A stretch of 64,000 bases of DNA from Opitutaceae bacterium (GCA_027490995.1 JAIXWY010000011.1:186001-250000); one strand, 5' to 3'. Positions 16,876-25,277 are shown, counted from the first letter of the stretch. Made by a program: numbers and translations. Notes: a model not told the origin generated them from the letters alone.

Positions 16876-19800
16876 GTGCCGTCAAAACACAACGAAGCCC
16901 CATCCTTCATCCGAAGAAAGTTCTTCGCGGGACTGAGGTCTTTTGCGGATTTTGAGGCGCGAACTGAAGAGCTCTCCAACACCAAAGAGGTTGGCGATGC
17001 ATTCGAGATTTTGGTGGAGGCGTATCTGCACCTTAATCCCGTTTTAAAGGCTAAAGACGTTTGGTTGGTAGGCGATGTGCCATCGCGCATCAGAACGCGG
17101 TTAAACCTACCTGCTGGTACCAAGGGCATCGACGGTGTGTTCGAGGACACTGATGGAAATCTGATTCCCTACCAAGCGAAGTATCGAACAGACAAAACTG
17201 TCTTATCTTACACGGAGGTCAGCTCGTTCTTGGGAGTGACAGAAGAGTCGCTCAAGGATCGAGTGATTTTCACCAACGCTCGCGAACTAGCCGCCGACAT
17301 CACGAAGCGGAAAGGTCTGCGCAGTGTGCGGGCAGCACAGTTTCACAGTTTAGAGGAGGATGACTTCCGCCGCATCAACGCGTGGCTAAGCGACAAGAAG
17401 CCCGAGTTTAAACGCTGGTCGCCGTTGCCGCATCAAAAAGAAGCCGTAGAACAAATTACGGTAGAGCTTCAGAAAGCGAGCAGAACGACCGCCGTGATGG
17501 CGTGCGGGACGGGAAAAACGCTCGTTGCTCTTTGGGCGGCGGAGGCGATGAATCCGAAAACGGTCTTGGTGCTAGTGCCATCCCTTGCCCTACTGTCCCA
17601 GACTTTGCCCGATTGGTGCAAACAATCGAAGTGGGGAAGTCGTTTTCACTACCTCTGCGTGTGCTCGGATGGGAGCGTTGATGAATCGGCCAAGAACGAC
17701 GACTACGCGCTTAATCAATCCGACTTGGAATTCACCGTTACGACCGAGGCGAAACAGGTTGAGGATTTTTTGGCGGAGAATCGCACAGGCGTTAACGTCA
17801 TTTTCTCCACCTACCAGTCCGTTGAGGTAGTGGCGGCAGGTTTGAAGGGCGCGCCGATCGATTTCGCCGTTTTCGATGAGGCGCACAAAACGACTGGCCC
17901 GAAGGAAGGTCTTTTTGCTTTTGGTCTGAGTGATGCAAATATCTTAATCAAGAAGCGGCTGTTTTTGACCGCGACTCCGCGCCACTACGATCTGCGCAAG
18001 CGAGACAAAGACGGCGACTTCATCACCGTCTCGATGAGCGATGAGAGCGTGTACGGGAAAGTGTCCTACCGGCTCTCGTTTTCGGCGGCGGTGGCGGCAG
18101 CAATCATCGTGCCGTATAAAGTCATTATCTCTGTTTCGCTGAACAAAGATCTCGATGACGAGGTGTTGCGGACCGGCAGCACACTGGTTCGCAGAAATGA
18201 GATTCAAGCCAAGTGGGTGGCGAATCAGATCGCACTCAAACGAGCTATTAAGAAGACCTCCGCGTCGAAGATCATCACGTTCCACTCCCGCGTTAAGTTA
18301 GCGGAGGAATTCGCGAGCGATGGTGCGCAGGGATTCTCCGAGCACGTTAAAGGCTTTGATGTTTTCCATGTGAACGGCGGTCAAAGCGCCGCCAGTCGCA
18401 AAGTGACACTCGAAGACTTCAAATTGGCGAAGCGAGGTTTAATCACAAATGCCCGCTGCCTAACGGAAGGCGTTGATGTGCCTTCCGTGGACATGGTGGC
18501 GTTTGTGGATCCGCGAAAATCAAAAATCGATATCGCGCAAGCGGCTGGGCGGGCGATGCGCCAATCAAAGGCCACGAACAAGAAGTTGGGCTACATAGTG
18601 GTGCCGATTTTCATCGAGCAGAAGAAAAATGAAACCGAAGCTGAGGCTCTAGCGCGTTCAGGTTTCGACGAGGTTGCGATGGTGCTCGGTGCGATGCTAG
18701 AGAACGACGACGACCTTGTAGACTTAATCCGCGAGATGAAGGAGGCCAAAGGGCGCGGCGATAAGTTTAACCCGAAGAGTCTTCATGAGAAAGTTGAAGT
18801 CATCGGCCCTGCGATTGATTTAGATGAGTTAAGGCGAAGTATTGACGTTGAGATCGTTGATCGTCTGGGGATGGGTTGGGATGAGTGGTATGGATTGTTA
18901 CAGCGGTTTCATAAGCGTGAGGGGCATTGTCGGGTGCCACAAGGGTACGAAATGGACGGGCTCAACTTGGGTTTTTGGGTGAGTAACCAGCGAAGAAGAA
19001 AAAAAGAATTAAGCCCGGATCAATTAACGCGACTAAAGTGTCTTGATTTCAGCTGGGATCCGTTAGCGGATAAATGGGAACAAGGCTTTGCGCTGCTGCA
19101 GATGTACCACCAGCGGGAAGGCCATTGCCACGTTCCACGATGGCACGAAGAGGACGGGTTTAACTTCGGTGCTTGGGTGAACACACAGCGATTTTACAAA
19201 GAAAAATTAAAGCCGGATCAATTAAAGCGGCTAAATTCTATAGGTTTCGTGTGGAATGCTAGAGATATAAAGTGGGAAAATGGTTTTGCGGCGTTGCGGC
19301 AGTTTAAGCAGCGGGAAGGCCATTGTCGCGTTTCGATGGGGCACGGAGAGGACGGGTTTAACTTGGGTGCGTGGGTGAACACACAGCGAAGCAGGAAAAA
19401 GGGGTTAACGCCTGATCGATTAAAGCGGCTGAAGTCTGTCGGTTTCGTCTGGGATCCTAGGGAAGTGAAGTGGGAGAAAGGTTTTGCAGCGTTGCGGCAG
19501 TTTAAACAGCGGGAAGGCCATTGTCGGGTGCCACAAGGGCACAAAATGGACGGGCTTAAATTGGGTGTTTGGGTTAGCGCCCAGCGGACTAGGAAAAAGG
19601 GGTTAACGCCTGATCGGTTAAATCGGCTCAACCGGCTTGGTTTCAGCTGGGATCCGCAAGCTGAGTTATGGGAACAAGATTTTGCGGCATTGCATAAGTT
19701 TCGTAAGCGCGTAGGCCATTGTCGGGTGCCCGCGAAGCATAAAGAGGATGGGATCAACTTGGGCGGTTGGGTGATCTGGCAGCGATCGAACAAGAAGAGT

Positions 19801-19890
19801 TTAACGCCCGATCAGCGCAAACGACTGAACGCTCTTGGGTTTAGTTGGGATGCCCGTTCAGATCTACCTGCTACGCCGCTTGCTGATTGA
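16876..19890 (+). CDS. Nuclease-helicase fusion with five helicase-associated repeats
   Basis: A 1004-residue protein, start GTG 16876. Residues about 30-170: a Mrr-like PD-(D/E)XK nuclease domain, with Asp in KGIDGVFED (about 85) and Gln-x-Lys in PYQAKYR (about 100). Residues about 185-640: a superfamily 2 helicase with Walker A MACGTGKT (about 209-216), DEAH (about 334), TATPR (about 366) and QAAGRAMRQ (about 555). Residues about 668-997: five tandem helicase-associated repeats with core GHCRVP...LG.WV..QR...L.PDQ..RL..LGFSWD. It probably translocates on DNA and cuts it. As cargo of a mobile element it is a candidate phage-defence or plasmid-restriction enzyme. The last about ten residues are encoded in IS-derived DNA. 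Confidence 0.85.
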   Translation: MPSKHNEAPSFIRRKFFAGLRSFADFEARTEELSNTKEVGDAFEILVEAYLHLNPVLKAKDVWLVGDVPSRIRTRLNLPAGTKGIDGVFEDTDGNLIPYQAKYRTDKTVLSYTEVSSFLGVTEESLKDRVIFTNARELAADITKRKGLRSVRAAQFHSLEEDDFRRINAWLSDKKPEFKRWSPLPHQKEAVEQITVELQKASRTTAVMACGTGKTLVALWAAEAMNPKTVLVLVPSLALLSQTLPDWCKQSKWGSRFHYLCVCSDGSVDESAKNDDYALNQSDLEFTVTTEAKQVEDFLAENRTGVNVIFSTYQSVEVVAAGLKGAPIDFAVFDEAHKTTGPKEGLFAFGLSDANILIKKRLFLTATPRHYDLRKRDKDGDFITVSMSDESVYGKVSYRLSFSAAVAAAIIVPYKVIISVSLNKDLDDEVLRTGSTLVRRNEIQAKWVANQIALKRAIKKTSASKIITFHSRVKLAEEFASDGAQGFSEHVKGFDVFHVNGGQSAASRKVTLEDFKLAKRGLITNARCLTEGVDVPSVDMVAFVDPRKSKIDIAQAAGRAMRQSKATNKKLGYIVVPIFIEQKKNETEAEALARSGFDEVAMVLGAMLENDDDLVDLIREMKEAKGRGDKFNPKSLHEKVEVIGPAIDLDELRRSIDVEIVDRLGMGWDEWYGLLQRFHKREGHCRVPQGYEMDGLNLGFWVSNQRRRKKELSPDQLTRLKCLDFSWDPLADKWEQGFALLQMYHQREGHCHVPRWHEEDGFNFGAWVNTQRFYKEKLKPDQLKRLNSIGFVWNARDIKWENGFAALRQFKQREGHCRVSMGHGEDGFNLGAWVNTQRSRKKGLTPDRLKRLKSVGFVWDPREVKWEKGFAALRQFKQREGHCRVPQGHKMDGLKLGVWVSAQRTRKKGLTPDRLNRLNRLGFSWDPQAELWEQDFAALHKFRKRVGHCRVPAKHKEDGINLGGWVIWQRSNKKSLTPDQRKRLNALGFSWDARSDLPATPLAD

Positions 19891-20011
19891 TCGGCGCAAC
19901 CAAGTCTGTGCGATGGACATCACCTACATTCCGATCGAAGGCGGCTTAACCTGGGTGCGGCGGTGGGGGTGCTCATCGGTTCGAAAACGCAAAGGAAAAT
20001 CGCTCCGGTGA
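19862..20011 (+). mobile_element. IS3-family transposase remnant
   Basis: In the frame starting at 19862 the sequence reads YLLRRLLIDRRNQVCAMDIT, then YIPIEGG. This matches the region around the first catalytic Asp of IS3-family OrfB (typical form NQVWCMDITYIPM). After GG the similarity stops, and the frame ends at TGA 20009-20011. Neither the rest of orfB nor inverted ends are present, so it is a scar. Its first 29 bp are also the 3' end of the helicase gene, read in another frame. Confidence 0.75.
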
Positions 20012-20090
20012 CCAAAGGTGACCGCTTTCCCCAAACTTTCTAACGCGCACGCGTAGGGAACTTTTGGGAATGTGGTCACCGGTGGTCACC
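20007..20090. repeat. Large nested dyad with paired heptamers, possible replication origin
   Basis: Two GGTGACC copies 10 bp apart (20007-20013, 20017-20023) are mirrored by two GGTCACC copies 10 bp apart (20074-20080, 20084-20090). Inside these, CCCAAA (20030-20035) mirrors TTTGGG (20063-20068), all around one centre near 20048. The site sits between the convergent helicase and D5 primase genes; the last heptamer covers the primase stop. Tandem sites one helical turn apart suggest protein binding. P4 replication protein binds repeats beginning GGTGA (from memory). A bidirectional terminator is the alternative. Confidence 0.55.
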
Positions 20091-21510
20091 CTTCGATAAA
20101 CTCTAGCCCTTGCCATTGTTTAACTCCTCCGTGACCACGATGGCGGGTTAGGCCTTTCCCCTGGAGGTAGGCGTTGAAGCGGCGGGACTGGCATGGGGTG
20201 GCGCCTTCGGTCGAGCACCAGTCCTCATAATGCCGGCGAACGTCCCCCACTAAGGCGCGGCCGTAGGGGTCGAGCCTGGCGCCGTCGTCGAGCAACGCTT
20301 CCCACCAGAGGGCAAGCGAGTCCATCTTGCTGCGGTATTCGGCGGTGATGCCTTCAACCGCGGCAGGAAGGGCGAGGCCTCCGCGTCCGCGTCCGCGGGT
20401 CTGCCAGTCGAGGCAGCCGCGAACCGCCCACGCCAGGAGGGCGGAGCGGGCGCCGGGATCGGTCGCAAGGGCCTCCTTCACGGTGGGGTCGCGTTTCTCC
20501 GGTGGGATGGCGGCGAACCGTAGCTTGATGATGCGGCGCCACAGTCCGCTGTCCTCCGAGTCGCACCTGGGGTCAAAGTTGCTCACAAGCCAAAGCTTCC
20601 ACGTCGGCGGAAACGTGATCGGCATTTGATAGAGGGCGCGCGCGGAGATGGGTTCGCCTCCGGTGAGCATCTTGACCACTCCGGCGTCGAGGCGGGCGGA
20701 TTGGTCACCTTCGGAAGCGTAGGCGAACCGGGCGCCCCGTAGCTCGATGAGGTCGGGGGAGGCTTGGCCTGGGCCGCGTCCGCGGTGGCTGAGGCAAAAC
20801 GATTCGAACGGCAGTTTGCACGCGTAGTCTCCGAGCATGGAGGCGACGCCTTCGGAGAGGGTCGTCTTTCCGCTCCCGCCGTCACCCTGGAGCAGAAAAA
20901 GCGATTCCACGGTGGCATCCCCGGTGAGGGCGGCGCCGATACATCTTGCCAGAAAGTCGGCCATCCCCGCAGCCGATGACTCGGCCAGGGCAAGGGCGGC
21001 CTCGAGAGCGGGGTGGGTCGCATCGGGCCGGTAGGTGACCGGGGCAAGCTTGGTGATGAGGTCGGCGCGGGAGTGGGGGCGGAGCTTGCCGGTCCTCAGG
21101 TCGAGGGTCCCGTTTTCCACATTGAGAAGCCAGGTGTCGGCGTCGAGGCGGGCGTGGTCAACAGCAAGCCGTTGGTCGGTGCGGGCGAGGATGACGGCCT
21201 TTTCTATGCGGCCTCCGTTCTCGAGGGTGAGGGCGGCCTTTACGCGAGCCTCCCGGCCTTCGTCGCTCGAGTTGTACCATTTGAGCGTCCACTGGCGCGT
21301 GCAGCCCTTGGCGGTTTCCATGGCGGCGCCGTCGGCTCCTGGCGCCCACCGTCGGCCGTCCCAGGAGTGCCAGCCTATGCCCGGCACGTAACGGAGGTGA
21401 CCGGCCGCGGCGGTGGCGAACCGGAGCGAGGCGTCGAGGTCGGTCCCGTATCCGAGGGCCTCCCCGGTGATCGGGGGCGCCGGGGTGTAGTCGATGATTC
21501 TTGCGTTCAA
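20086..21510 (-). CDS. P4-type D5 primase-helicase (SF3 helicase)
   Basis: About 474 residues. Start is TTG 21510: GGAGG lies 7 nt upstream and the TTG overlaps the stop of the primase gene, so translation is coupled. N-terminal D5-like region (about 30-200) with DADTWLLNVENGTLDLRTGK. The SF3 helicase core has Walker A GDGGSGKTT (about 209-217), an acidic strand in GARFAYASEGDQ, and motif C WKLWLVSNFDP. The C-terminal part has a small DNA-binding-like end. These proteins unwind and prime replication of satellites and prophages. Together with the upstream Toprim protein it makes the element's replication module. Confidence 0.88.
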   Translation of the reverse strand: MNARIIDYTPAPPITGEALGYGTDLDASLRFATAAAGHLRYVPGIGWHSWDGRRWAPGADGAAMETAKGCTRQWTLKWYNSSDEGREARVKAALTLENGGRIEKAVILARTDQRLAVDHARLDADTWLLNVENGTLDLRTGKLRPHSRADLITKLAPVTYRPDATHPALEAALALAESSAAGMADFLARCIGAALTGDATVESLFLLQGDGGSGKTTLSEGVASMLGDYACKLPFESFCLSHRGRGPGQASPDLIELRGARFAYASEGDQSARLDAGVVKMLTGGEPISARALYQMPITFPPTWKLWLVSNFDPRCDSEDSGLWRRIIKLRFAAIPPEKRDPTVKEALATDPGARSALLAWAVRGCLDWQTRGRGRGGLALPAAVEGITAEYRSKMDSLALWWEALLDDGARLDPYGRALVGDVRRHYEDWCSTEGATPCQSRRFNAYLQGKGLTRHRGHGGVKQWQGLEFIEG

Positions 21511-22571
21511 AGGTGGTCCTCCATTCCCGCGAAAATGTCCAGGGGCGGCTCCAGGTGCTCGGCGTCGGTCGCGGCGAGAACGTCGCTCAAGTCCTTGCAG
21601 GGCTGGGCGAGCCTGAGGCCATCGACTGCGGCGCCGGCCTCCCGTAGTTGGGCCGCCCACCGTGTTCCCGCCCGCTCCCCGGCGGCGTCGCGGTGCTCAA
21701 AGATGCGGACACGCTTCCCGCGGAAGTAGGCGAGGGCGTCGCTTGAGATTCCGGCGGAGGCTCCTGCCATTAAGACTGCGGCAACGCGGTGGTGCCGGTC
21801 GTGCAAAAACGCCAAGGTGAGGACGGCGAGCAGGTCCGGGCCGCCTTCGCAAAAGGCGACGATCGGCCGGTCCCCTATGTCGGCGCAACCGATCGGCCAA
21901 CTGCCATCCGAGCCGGCGAGGGTCCAAGCCTTCGCGTCGATCTTCTCCCACCGTTGGCCGTCCATGCGTCGCACCTGGGCCGCGTGCCGGGCGGAGTCGG
22001 TGAGCAGCCAGGCGAGGCGGTCGGTTCCGTTGTCGATCTTGCGGCACGTCCAGAACATCCCCCGGCGGTGCGCAATCTCGAGGCCGGCAAAGAGCGGCCA
22101 CCCTCTGAGGTGTTGCAGGTCCGCAAGGTCGATGATGCGCGGCACCATGAGCGGCGGAAAGGTGAGCTCCCGCGGGGCCGGGGCGTGGCGAGGCGCCGGG
22201 GCCGGGGCGGTGCCTGCAATGTCGATCAGTCGGGCGATGGCCTCGGCGGTGGAGCAGCCTGCGGCGCGCTTGAGGAAGGAAACGGCGTCTCCGGCGTCTC
22301 CGGTCGCGTGGTCTTTCCACAGGCGCCCGCACGCGAAGATTGAGAAGGACGGGTGCAGGTCCCGACGAAAGGGCGAGCGGCAGGAACGGCGGGGCTCCTC
22401 TGGCAATCCCAGGTGGCGCCACAGGTCCGTGATTCCCACCGTCTCCTTGGCACGGTCCAGGGCGGAGCGGTCGATGGCTTGACGGGCGGCGGCTTCCGGT
22501 GCTTCGACGTGCCGCACGCCGGCGGCAACGAGCCCTCGGGATGAGGCTCCGGGACGTGATAAGTCGGTCAT
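21507..22571 (-). CDS. DNA primase-like protein (degenerate CHC2 finger and Toprim)
   Basis: A 354-residue protein, ATG 22571. Residues about 48-105 resemble the CHC2 zinc-binding domain of DnaG (LWRHLGLPEE, CRSPFRRDLHPSF, LWKDHATGDAGDAVSFLKR), with only part of the cysteine set. Residues about 235-310 form a Toprim domain: glutamate in FCEGGPDLLAVL (242-246) and the acidic loop EHRDAAGERAG. It probably synthesises primers for the element, handing over to the D5 helicase encoded next. It overlaps that gene by 4 bp. About 130 bp separate it from the small HTH gene upstream. Confidence 0.8.
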   Translation of the reverse strand: MTDLSRPGASSRGLVAAGVRHVEAPEAAARQAIDRSALDRAKETVGITDLWRHLGLPEEPRRSCRSPFRRDLHPSFSIFACGRLWKDHATGDAGDAVSFLKRAAGCSTAEAIARLIDIAGTAPAPAPRHAPAPRELTFPPLMVPRIIDLADLQHLRGWPLFAGLEIAHRRGMFWTCRKIDNGTDRLAWLLTDSARHAAQVRRMDGQRWEKIDAKAWTLAGSDGSWPIGCADIGDRPIVAFCEGGPDLLAVLTLAFLHDRHHRVAAVLMAGASAGISSDALAYFRGKRVRIFEHRDAAGERAGTRWAAQLREAGAAVDGLRLAQPCKDLSDVLAATDAEHLEPPLDIFAGMEDHL

Positions 22572-22700
22572 TGTCAGTTGTTCTGCGGTTTCAAGGTTCT
22601 GAGGCGCTCCATGCCACAAACGCGGATCACCTTCGCAGACCACGCCTCGACGAGGCGCGGCGCAGGCGATACGCGGCCGCGCGGTCGAACGTTGGGTGCG

Positions 22701-22898
22701 TCACGTCTGCACCTCTTTCACGGCGAGACGGGCCCGGGCCTTCGCGAGACGGTACACGAGTGCACGGCGACTGATGCCGATGCGGCGCGCGTGCTCCTCC
22801 TGCGTTTCCTTCCTGGTAACCAGCGGCGCAAGGTCGCTTAGGATTCGCTCGATCCGGTCGAGCCGCTCGAGCAAGGGGTCACGTGGCGCGGCGCTCAT
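22701..22898 (-). CDS. Small helix-turn-helix protein (65 aa)
   Basis: ATG 22898 overlaps the stop of the upstream HTH gene as ATGA. A leading amphipathic helix (LLERLDRIERILSDLAPLV) could be a dimerising coil. It is followed by a helix-turn-helix (TQEEHARRIGISRRALVYRL) resembling the Fis-type or sigma-region-4 recognition unit, and a basic tail. It is likely a DNA-binding regulator or accessory factor of the element. Too short for a family assignment. Confidence 0.65.
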   Translation of the reverse strand: MSAAPRDPLLERLDRIERILSDLAPLVTRKETQEEHARRIGISRRALVYRLAKARARLAVKEVQT

Positions 22899-23161
22899 CT
22901 TTGGTGCTCCGTGCTGCGCGGACGAACGATCGCGAGGGAGGCTGACGCGCGTTCTCCTCCCAGGGATCGGCGGGCCTCGAAAGCCTCCACGGCAACCGGA
23001 TCGAAGAGCATCTTCCGGCTTCCAAGCCGGATGTGCGGCAGGCCGACTCTCTTCACGAACGCGTAAAAGGCGGCGCGCCTCTCCGCGGAGTAGTTGTATC
23101 TGAACATCGCCCACGACGAATCGCGCAGGCGGCGGTCTGAATCAGGTTGGGTCGCGATCAT
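22895..23161 (-). CDS. Excisionase/AlpA-like HTH protein
   Basis: An 88-residue protein, ATG 23161 (ATG 23107 also possible). The centre reads AFYAFVKRVGLPHIRLGSRK, then MLFDPVAVEAFEARR, the recognition helix and wing of MerR-superfamily excisionase/AlpA proteins (normally ...GLPHIRLGRRVLFDPAALEAWL). In satellites such proteins direct excision or activate the replication operon. It is located between the integrase side and the primase genes, as expected for that role. Confidence 0.7.
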   Translation of the reverse strand: MIATQPDSDRRLRDSSWAMFRYNYSAERRAAFYAFVKRVGLPHIRLGSRKMLFDPVAVEAFEARRSLGGERASASLAIVRPRSTEHQR

Positions 23162-23260
23162 TGCGACCTACCCAATTAGACCCATTCAGACTTCGAGCGA
23201 CACCTCGAGTATTCCTAAATTCGCGGGGGCGGGTAACACTATTTAACTCTGGCGATCAAA

Positions 23261-23878
23261 TCACGGGAACGCTCGAGTTGCGCGAGATGAACCGCGATGA
23301 CGTGATGGCCGGTGGTCATCCTCGAGCCACCCACGGGAACACTCGAGGTTCTTGAGGGTACAGGGGCGCCAGAATTGCGGATGCCAGGTCTCCCACTCAT
23401 CCCTGATAAGGCTTCGCCTTTTACGCTCATTGTGGAGCACCTTCGCGACGTAGGAGCGCGTTCTCTTGATTTCGAATTCCTTGAGGAGCACGTAAGCGCC
23501 TTCGTCAATCGTCTGGCGTTTCTCCCAGTTGTTCCATGGGGAGTACCTCTCGGCGGCGTCGATGATCTGTTCGGTAACGGTTGGGTTTGCGTTGGCTTCG
23601 CAAATCGCGGCGCACAGCCGGAAAAACCATCCGTTTTCCTTCCATTGCCCAGGCGTGAGGAAGAAGAGGGCTTCCTCGTGGTACTTCTGCGGCCTTTCGG
23701 CAAACGCTCGCGCGGCGCTGTAGGCGTGGTGGATATAGGAGGCCACGAATTCGCGTGGAAGATCCCAGGCGCGGAGCTCTTTCAGGATCTCTTGAACCTC
23801 CGGCCGGCAGAAGGGCACGCCCCAGAAGTCGGCCAGTTGCGGGGGAGGCGCTCGGAGTACCTTGGTTCCCTTAGGCAT
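23261..23878 (-). CDS. Unknown protein encoded downstream of the integrase
   Basis: About 205 residues. ATG 23878 overlaps the integrase stop by 8 bp (ATGCCTAA), so it is translated with the integrase. Predicted mostly helical, with many Trp/Tyr/Phe and charged residues (LKELRAWDLPREFVASYIHH, FLTPGQWKENGWFFRLCAAI, a basic helix after TRSYVAKVLHNERKRR). I do not recognise the family. Position suggests an accessory or directionality role in integration or excision. Its C-terminus is low-complexity and basic. Confidence 0.6.
   Translation of the reverse strand: MPKGTKVLRAPPPQLADFWGVPFCRPEVQEILKELRAWDLPREFVASYIHHAYSAARAFAERPQKYHEEALFFLTPGQWKENGWFFRLCAAICEANANPTVTEQIIDAAERYSPWNNWEKRQTIDEGAYVLLKEFEIKRTRSYVAKVLHNERKRRSLIRDEWETWHPQFWRPCTLKNLECSRGWLEDDHRPSRHRGSSRATRAFP
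23262..23348. repeat. 70-bp-spaced direct repeat with internal inverted repeat
   Basis: CACGGGAACGCTCGAG (23262-23277) recurs as CACGGGAACACTCGAG (23332-23347), 15 of 16 identical and exactly 70 bp apart. The second copy's CTCGAGG also pairs with CCTCGAG at 23320-23326. They overlap the 3' end of the unknown gene and precede the excisionase gene, so they could be operator or arm-type recombinase sites, or a coincidence of coding constraint. Confidence 0.35.
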
Positions 23879-25040
23879 TGGCGGCCTCCGTGCTCGGCAG
23901 AATCTGAAACCACGCGAGCCCGTCCCTCTCCGTCGCGCGGCCTCGGTAGTGCTTCCAAAGGACATCCTGCGCGCGATGGGTCAACAGCGTGGCGGTGAGT
24001 CCGGGATTCTTGAAGGCGCCGCAGTGGTAGCTTGCGAAGCTATGCCTGAGGCAGTTTCGGAAGCGCTCGCCGACGAAGCCGGCGGCCTTGAACATCTCCG
24101 CCTTGTGTGCGGCGTACATTCGCGGCGCCGTCTGCCAGCAGGATGCTCGCGCGCGCTCGACCCAACTCCAGCAGTTGCCGGGCAAGCCGTCGATGTAGTG
24201 CCGTCGGCCGCTCTTGTGTTTCTTGCCGGGCAGCGTGATGCCGCGTTCCGCGAGATTGAGATCAGCCAAGACGAGCCGGGCAGCGCTCGAAAAACGCAGT
24301 CCGGCGAAAGCCTCAAGGGCGAGCTTCGCCACGCTCGGGTGGTCTCGGTTCACGGCGAACAGGTGCCGGCCTTCCTCGACGGTCAGGAGGTTAATCTCGC
24401 CGTCCTCCTCTTCGTCGATGTCGACCGCCGCGAACGGATCGCCTTGCACCAAACCCTCCGCCCGGAGCCACGTCCAGAGACGGCAGGCGTTGGCGCGGTG
24501 GTGGCGCCGCGAGGCCGGGCTTGCCGGACGATTTTCGAGAACGAGCGTCGAGAGCCAGGTGCGGAAGTCGGCGGCGGCGATCCTGCCGATCGGGCGATCC
24601 GCGCCGAGATACTTGACCAAGCGGTCGAGGTGAAGGGCGCGATGGGTGGCGGTATCCCTCGCAATCTTCCGTTCCGTCTGCGCGTCCAGGTAGCGCCGCA
24701 CGGCTTCCTCGAGGGGGAGAGGGCGGTGCTTCTCGGCCCAGAATCTGCCGACTTCGAGCAAGTCGGCGTTGCCGGTAATGCGCCGAAACTCCTCCCAGCG
24801 GGCGGCCTCCGCCGGCGGGAGAACGTGCATCTCCTTGCGCGCCTCCTTTCCTTGGCTGGCAAGAGTGGCGATGAAGGCGGATCTTTCGCCTTCGGTGGGG
24901 AATTGCCGCGAGTGCCGGCCGGTCGCCGACCTCCAGCGCACGCCATAGGGCAGGGGTCTGTCCGGGCGGTGAATCAGGGTGAATCCGCGTGGCGTCCGCT
25001 TTGGAGTCCGTCGCGGGGTCCGGTTGGCGTCCGTTGACAT
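23871..25040 (-). CDS. int: Tyrosine-type site-specific integrase
   Basis: A 389-residue protein from ATG 25040. Basic N-terminus, SAM-like core-binding domain about 110-200, catalytic domain about 215-375. Active-site candidates: Arg249 (FAGLR), Lys276, Arg332 in NCLRHSFAS, His355 and nucleophile Tyr365 (WKHYRG). The usual His of the HxxR box is Asn329, a known but less common variant. It would recombine the 21-bp att core at the tRNA-Pro 3' end, which lies just 56 bp upstream of its start. Orientation away from the tRNA fits a genuine integration event. Confidence 0.93.
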   Translation of the reverse strand: MSTDANRTPRRTPKRTPRGFTLIHRPDRPLPYGVRWRSATGRHSRQFPTEGERSAFIATLASQGKEARKEMHVLPPAEAARWEEFRRITGNADLLEVGRFWAEKHRPLPLEEAVRRYLDAQTERKIARDTATHRALHLDRLVKYLGADRPIGRIAAADFRTWLSTLVLENRPASPASRRHHRANACRLWTWLRAEGLVQGDPFAAVDIDEEEDGEINLLTVEEGRHLFAVNRDHPSVAKLALEAFAGLRFSSAARLVLADLNLAERGITLPGKKHKSGRRHYIDGLPGNCWSWVERARASCWQTAPRMYAAHKAEMFKAAGFVGERFRNCLRHSFASYHCGAFKNPGLTATLLTHRAQDVLWKHYRGRATERDGLAWFQILPSTEAANA

Positions 25041-25100
25041 GCCCAAAATGGGGCACTCTGCGCAGGTTTGCGCAAACTGTTTCCCTCGTAAGGGTGAAGA

Positions 25101-25177
<77 letters not shown>

Positions 25178-25277
25178 ATCTCATCTCTGTCACCCGTCTC
25201 GCGACGGGAGTGGAGAGAAAAGGGGGCGACCGCGGTGGCAGCAAGAGGAAAAGCGGGAATCCTTCAGACGCTGCTTT

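Noticed and set aside
18925..19720. Regular 198-bp repeats considered as a CRISPR-like or satellite DNA array
   Set aside because: The repeats are in one reading frame, encode the helicase-associated motif, and the period is a multiple of 3; no spacer-repeat structure.
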